Shown: in pieces, positions 5,541-7,638 of the stretch
Layout of the letters: each line of letters starts with the position of its first letter
How positions within the stretch are numbered: position 1 is the first letter of the stretch
Notes under the pieces: model-generated
What the model saw: the letters and a program-made list of their open reading frames with translations, nothing else
What the model was told of the DNA's origin: nothing
Database searches by the model: none
Position numbers and translations under genes: made by a program
Assembly (NCBI GenBank): GCA_030620215.1
Contig: JAUXFE010000031.1
Location: 1 to 7,638 of the forward strand
Length of the DNA: 7,638 nt
DNA from: Candidatus Peregrinibacteria bacterium
Lineage (GTDB): Bacteria; Patescibacteria; Gracilibacteria; UM-FILTER-43-11
Reading direction: 5' to 3'

Positions 5541-6407
5541 CCCGATCTTCCAAACTCCATTCTCTCTAAAAGCAGGAATATTCTGCCGACGGGCAGCATT
5601 CAGCACAGCCGGCGCAGACTTTTTGTTCTTTCGAATGTAACTGGCAAGAGTAACGACCTTTTTGCCTTTTAAATATGTGACTCGTTTATAAAGCGACTCT
5701 GTTACAGCAAGAGAAATAATTTTCTCCATCGCTTTTGGATTTTGATTATCATCGTAATTCATTAACGCCTTGTAATAATAATTCTTACCCTTATTACGAA
5801 TGATGATTGGAGGAAAACCGAGATCAATTAACTGGTAATTTATAATAGACCTCCCCATTCTGCCATTACCATCTATAAAAGGATGTAAGTGTTCAAAATT
5901 GAGATGAAACAGCGCAATCTTATCGGAAAAAAACGATTCGAGATCACTTGTAAAATCAACTATTATAACCTTCATCATCCGTTTAATATTTTCCGGAGGA
6001 GGGGCAATATGTGGACCAACTCTTACATACTCCCCTTTCTTTCTAAATCTCCCGGCAATTTCATCATTGATATTCAGCATTAACATTTTATGCAGGAGCA
6101 GGATAAACTCCTGAGATAATTCTTCTAATTCATTTTTACCTCGGATATATTGCATTACTCTGGCAAGATTTTTTGCTTCAAAGACTTCCCTTAAACTGAC
6201 ATTGCGTGAAACCTCCATTTCTAAAAGAATCTTTTCAGTTTCCTTAAGTGAAAGCGTGGAATTTTCAATTGCATTGGAATTGTAAACACTCTCAACGATC
6301 TCAGCTTCGTCGATCATCACAAGAAGAGACTCCCTGCCTTTTTTTAAGGAATCAAACTGTTTCTTTAATTTCCCAATCCTTTTTTTGATAGGCTCTGTTG
6401 TAGACAT
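5529..6407 (-). CDS. Fic-family protein (probable AMPylase) with N-terminal inhibitory helix and HTH-like tail
   Basis: 292 residues. Fic enzymes usually transfer AMP from ATP to a Ser, Thr or Tyr hydroxyl of a target protein. The active-site loop HPFIDGNGRMGR (175-186) has every key residue of HPFx(D/E)GNGRxxR: the catalytic His, the metal-binding Asp, the phosphate-binding Gly-Asn-Gly and both Arg. Residues 44-49, SNAIEN, match the inhibitory motif (S/T)xxxE(G/N), here before the Fic core, so this is a class II, self-inhibited Fic protein. GEYVRVGPHIAPPPENI (125-141) is the usual beta-hairpin flap region. The last ~45 residues (LASYIRKNKKSAPAVLNAARRQNIPAF then a Trp-containing strand) look like an excisionase-type helix-turn-helix, suggesting DNA binding. 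The ATG at 6407 lies about 26 nt after the predicted transcription start. The last two codons and TGA stop fall in the palindromic repeat. Target unknown; no antitoxin gene is adjacent. Confidence 0.93.
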   Translation of the reverse strand: MSTTEPIKKRIGKLKKQFDSLKKGRESLLVMIDEAEIVESVYNSNAIENSTLSLKETEKILLEMEVSRNVSLREVFEAKNLARVMQYIRGKNELEELSQEFILLLHKMLMLNINDEIAGRFRKKGEYVRVGPHIAPPPENIKRMMKVIIVDFTSDLESFFSDKIALFHLNFEHLHPFIDGNGRMGRSIINYQLIDLGFPPIIIRNKGKNYYYKALMNYDDNQNPKAMEKIISLAVTESLYKRVTYLKGKKVVTLASYIRKNKKSAPAVLNAARRQNIPAFRENGVWKIGVTV

Positions 6408-6420
6408 TGGAATGTAAACA

Positions 6421-6509
6421 TTAGTGAATAATTGTATTTAGTATATCAAATTCACTAAAAAATGTCAATATAAAGTGAATATATCAATAAAATAGACCAA
6501 ATTCACTAA
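6421..6509. promoter_or_regulatory. Putative operator array upstream of fic (two 38-bp modules)
   Basis: Module I has TTAGTGAAT (6421-6429) and ATTCACTAA (6450-6458). Module II has AAAGTGAAT (6472-6480) and ATTCACTAA (6501-6509). In both the arms are inverted, 20 nt apart and 29 bp centre to centre; the modules are 51 bp apart. CAAATTCACTAA is an exact 12-bp repeat at 6447-6458 and 6498-6509. The arm at 6450-6458 lies between the fic -35 and -10 boxes, that at 6421-6429 just after the expected start point, and module II upstream of -35. Repressor binding here would block transcription. The Fic HTH-like tail is a candidate binder (inference). Confidence 0.75.
6440..6468 (-). promoter_or_regulatory. 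fic promoter
   Basis: On the minus strand TTGACA (6468-6463), a 17-nt spacer and TATACT (6445-6440): a perfect -35 and a five-of-six -10 at optimal spacing. Predicted initiation is near 6433, about 26 nt before the ATG. No Shine-Dalgarno motif is seen in this leader. Confidence 0.85.
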
Positions 6510-6531
6510 TTTTTATGATTTTTTTGAACTA

Positions 6532-6786
6532 TCAGAATCTAAAATGCACGAAAAACCTTCCGTGATTATTCATGTCGACTTCGAGTCTGTGATAGAGTTT
6601 TTTAATATGCTTCTGATCAAGAAATCTTTTAACCTTTTTCCTCAAAGCCCCAGTCCCCTTTCCGGGAATTATTTCTACGAGTTTAATCTTTTTTTCAACC
6701 GCCTCATTAATAATCCGATTTAACTCGGAATCAATCTTTCCTCCTTTATTGTAGACGTCGTGTAAATCAAGCTTTAATTTAGCCAT
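6532..6786 (-). CDS. Stand-alone Smr-domain protein
   Basis: 84 residues, about the size of one Smr domain. Family motifs: LDLHD near the N-terminus (6-10, usually LDLHG) and PGKGTGALRKKVKRFL (41-56), the GxGxGxL motif followed by the helix. The end, NNHGRFFVHF, matches the closing Gly-rich strand. Smr domains occur at the C-terminus of MutS2 and as single-domain proteins, with nicking or RNA endonuclease activity reported for some members. Activity here is unproven, and Asp10 replaces the usual Gly. The ATG at 6786 gives MAKLKLDLHD; no Shine-Dalgarno motif precedes it. It lies upstream of fic on the same strand with 124 nt between, but fic has its own promoter, so a shared operon is not required. 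No clear terminator follows. The region upstream, 6787-6876, is AT-rich and holds no convincing promoter for it. Confidence 0.85.
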   Translation of the reverse strand: MAKLKLDLHDVYNKGGKIDSELNRIINEAVEKKIKLVEIIPGKGTGALRKKVKRFLDQKHIKKLYHRLEVDMNNHGRFFVHFRF

Positions 6787-6876
6787 TAAAAAGATTTTGT
6801 TTATATAAAATTACTAAGAAGGTATTTCATAATTGATTTTTAAATTTATTTTATTCTATCACTTTTGAAAAATAAC

Positions 6877-6905
6877 TTGAAAAAAACATCAACCTCGGAT
6901 AAATT
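6877..6905 (+). promoter_or_regulatory. Likely promoter of the tRNA-Asn gene
   Basis: TTGAAA (6877-6882), 17 nt, TAAATT (6900-6905). Initiation would fall near 6912, about 12 nt before the mature tRNA 5' end. The -10 is only four of six. Confidence 0.5.
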
Positions 6906-6919
6906 AGTTAGGCAACTAA
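6904..6919. promoter_or_regulatory. Palindrome at the tRNA-Asn transcription start
   Basis: TTAGTT-AGGC-AACTAA, a perfect 6-bp inverted repeat, begins in the -10 box and covers the expected start point. Its form resembles MarR-type operators, but it could equally be a short 5' hairpin of the tRNA precursor. No regulator gene is nearby. Confidence 0.4.
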
Positions 6920-6923
6920 ACGT

Positions 6924-6998
6924 TCCTTGGTAGCTCAGCGGTAGAGCAACCGGCTGTTAACCGGTAGGTCACTGGTTCGAATCCAGTCCAAGGAGCCA
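6924..6998 (+). tRNA. tRNA-Asn (anticodon GTT), CCA encoded
   Basis: A complete cloverleaf. Acceptor TCCTTGG pairs with CCAAGGA; D stem GCTC/GAGC; anticodon stem ACCGG/CCGGT with loop CTGTTAA, anticodon GTT at 6956-6958; variable loop AGGTC; T stem ACTGG/CCAGT with loop TTCGAAT. The discriminator base is G and the CCA end is encoded (6996-6998). All stems are fully paired. I saw no repeat of the tRNA 3' end that would mark an integrated element. Confidence 0.97.
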
Positions 6999-7002
6999 TT
7001 TA

Positions 7003-7035
7003 AAAATACCCAAACGAAAATAAGTGGGATTTTTT
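7003..7035 (+). terminator. Weak terminator after tRNA-Asn
   Basis: CCCA (7009-7012) pairs with TGGG (7025-7028) around a 12-nt loop, flanked by an A run on the left and six T (7030-7035) on the right. The GC core is only four pairs and the flanks are interrupted by mismatches. Confidence 0.4.
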
Positions 7036-7041
7036 AAATAG

Positions 7042-7050
7042 TGCTATAAT
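7042..7050 (+). promoter_or_regulatory. Extended -10 promoter of the four-helix membrane protein gene
   Basis: TGCTATAAT (7042-7050) is a perfect extended -10. No -35 match lies 17 nt upstream. Initiation near 7057 gives a ~23-nt A-rich leader without a Shine-Dalgarno motif. Confidence 0.65.
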
Positions 7051-7079
7051 CAAATAAATATTAAATAACAAAAACAAAT

Positions 7080-7460
7080 ATGGAACTCTCAATTTTCGTT
7101 GCCAAAATCATTGCGATCGTCTATATCGCTATTTCATTTGGGCAACTCTTTAGTGGTGTTACCTATAAAAAGATGTATCAAGACATCATGAGAAGCCCTG
7201 CATTTATGGTTATGATGGGGCTTTTTGGAATAGTCATCGGTTCTCTTTTGATAGAACATCACAATATATGGGTAAAAGACTGGACGGTGATTATAACCAT
7301 CGTTGGTTGGGCTGCTTTGGTGAAAGGATTTATGTTCTTGGCTTTTCCAAGTGCTCTTAAAGTTTTTGAACCTATGTTTACAGGTAAGTTCATTAAGGTA
7401 TTTCCTTACTTTACCTTAGCCTTTGGTCTGCTCATGGGTTACTTTGGATTTATAGCGTAA
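7080..7460 (+). CDS. Four-helix integral membrane protein of unknown function
   Basis: 126 residues with four predicted membrane helices at about 5-26, 41-59, 68-89 and 106-125, and little else. The loop between helices 2 and 3 carries HHNIWVKDW (60-68), followed by IITIVGWAALVKGFMFLAFP. I recall small uncharacterised membrane proteins with this HNxWxxDWxxIIT...GW...KG...FP pattern from several bacterial groups, but cannot give a name or function. The conserved His/Asn/Trp/Asp in a loop might bind a ligand or partner; this is inference. The gene has its own extended -10 promoter and a terminator at 7495-7517, so it looks monocistronic. The ATG at 7080 fits the promoter distance. Confidence 0.85.
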   Translation: MELSIFVAKIIAIVYIAISFGQLFSGVTYKKMYQDIMRSPAFMVMMGLFGIVIGSLLIEHHNIWVKDWTVIITIVGWAALVKGFMFLAFPSALKVFEPMFTGKFIKVFPYFTLAFGLLMGYFGFIA

Positions 7461-7494
7461 AGAGAGTTTACTAAGATAATCCACACAGTTTATT

Positions 7495-7517
7495 TGGCTT
7501 ATTTAAGCTATTTTTTT
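7495..7517 (+). terminator. Terminator of the four-helix membrane protein gene
   Basis: TGGCTT (7495-7500) pairs with AAGCTA (7505-7510) with one G-T wobble and an ATTT loop, followed directly by seven T (7511-7517). It lies 34 nt after the TAA stop. Confidence 0.7.
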
Positions 7518-7522
7518 ATTTA

Positions 7523-7551
7523 TTGACAAAAATTAACAAATAAGCTATAAT
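7523..7551 (+). promoter_or_regulatory. Perfect consensus promoter of the gene starting at 7575
   Basis: TTGACA (7523-7528), exactly 17 nt, TATAAT (7546-7551). Initiation near 7558 leaves a 17-nt leader. This is the strongest promoter in the window and suggests high constitutive expression unless repressed. Confidence 0.9.
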
Positions 7552-7574
7552 TGCATAAATAATAACTAAGAGAT

Positions 7575-7638
7575 ATGCCAGAAATAATACGCAGACCAGA
7601 AAAAAGGATTGAAGATTTCCAAGCTATTTTGAAGGAAA
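7575..7638 (+). CDS. N-terminus of an unidentified protein, cut by the window edge
   Basis: An ATG at 7575 opens a frame that stays open to the edge, giving about 21 residues beginning MPEIIRRPEKRIEDF. The start is basic and helical, with no signal peptide. It sits correctly behind the consensus promoter at 7523-7551. AAGAGA about 2 nt upstream is at best a weak, too-close ribosome site. Too little is visible to assign a family. Confidence 0.7.
   Translation, partial: MPEIIRRPEKRIEDFQAILKE

Noticed and set aside
5529..6786. Fic plus Smr as a toxin-antitoxin pair
   Set aside because: 124 nt separate them, fic has its own strong promoter, Smr has no resemblance to FicA-type antitoxins, and Fic already carries its inhibitory motif.
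6924..6998. tRNA-Asn as an attachment site of an integrated element
   Set aside because: No integrase and no second copy of the tRNA 3' end in the window.
1..7638. Code 25 (TGA = Gly) genome
   Set aside because: TGA ends both the Fic and Smr genes at sensible protein ends, and no in-frame TGA occurs within any conserved gene.

Overview
The window is AT-rich bacterial DNA using the standard stop codons: TAA ends most genes, and TGA ends the Fic and Smr genes. Promoters are sigma70-like (TTGACA/TATAAT, some with an extended -10), and almost no start codon has a Shine-Dalgarno motif. This, together with the small membrane proteins and the large MacA-like adaptor next to a split MacB, suggests a Candidate Phyla Radiation (Patescibacteria) genome or similar. 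That placement is inference; no marker gene is present. In-frame TGA stops argue against the code-25 lineages (Gracilibacteria/Absconditabacteria).

Layout. Bases 2-802 hold the C-terminal part of a Glu-rich, repeat-bearing protein on the + strand, closed by a strong hairpin terminator. It converges on a minus-strand small membrane protein of DUF378 type (1010-1264) with a Cys-containing tail. Between them lies half of a dispersed palindromic repeat. From a divergent regulatory region (1265-1480) with two + strand promoters runs a three-gene export cluster: a MacA/HlyD-type adaptor (1481-3274), a MacB/LolD-type ATPase (3347-4066) and a MacB/FtsX-type permease (4159-5400). Its two gene junctions are unusual: the first has a nested hairpin with two possible 3' partners, the second has two opposed sets of 12-bp tandem repeats.

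The permease converges on a minus-strand Fic gene (5529-6407). The junction is a long inverted repeat (about 55-nt arms, 5397-5540) whose ends supply the stop codons of both genes. The half repeat at 857-903 belongs to the same family. Upstream of fic is a textbook promoter embedded in two 38-bp modules with identical geometry (9-bp inverted arms, 20-nt spacer). This looks like an operator, and the HTH-like C-terminus of Fic makes autoregulation a reasonable idea. Upstream of fic on the same strand is a stand-alone Smr-domain protein (6532-6786).

The right end carries a tRNA-Asn(GTT) with encoded CCA (6924-6998), a four-helix membrane protein of unknown function (7080-7460) and the start of another gene (from 7575) behind a perfect consensus promoter. 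I see no CRISPR array, insertion sequence, rRNA or phage gene. I did not find a clearly new multi-gene system; the best candidates for something undescribed are the Fic operator array and the gene-terminating palindrome.
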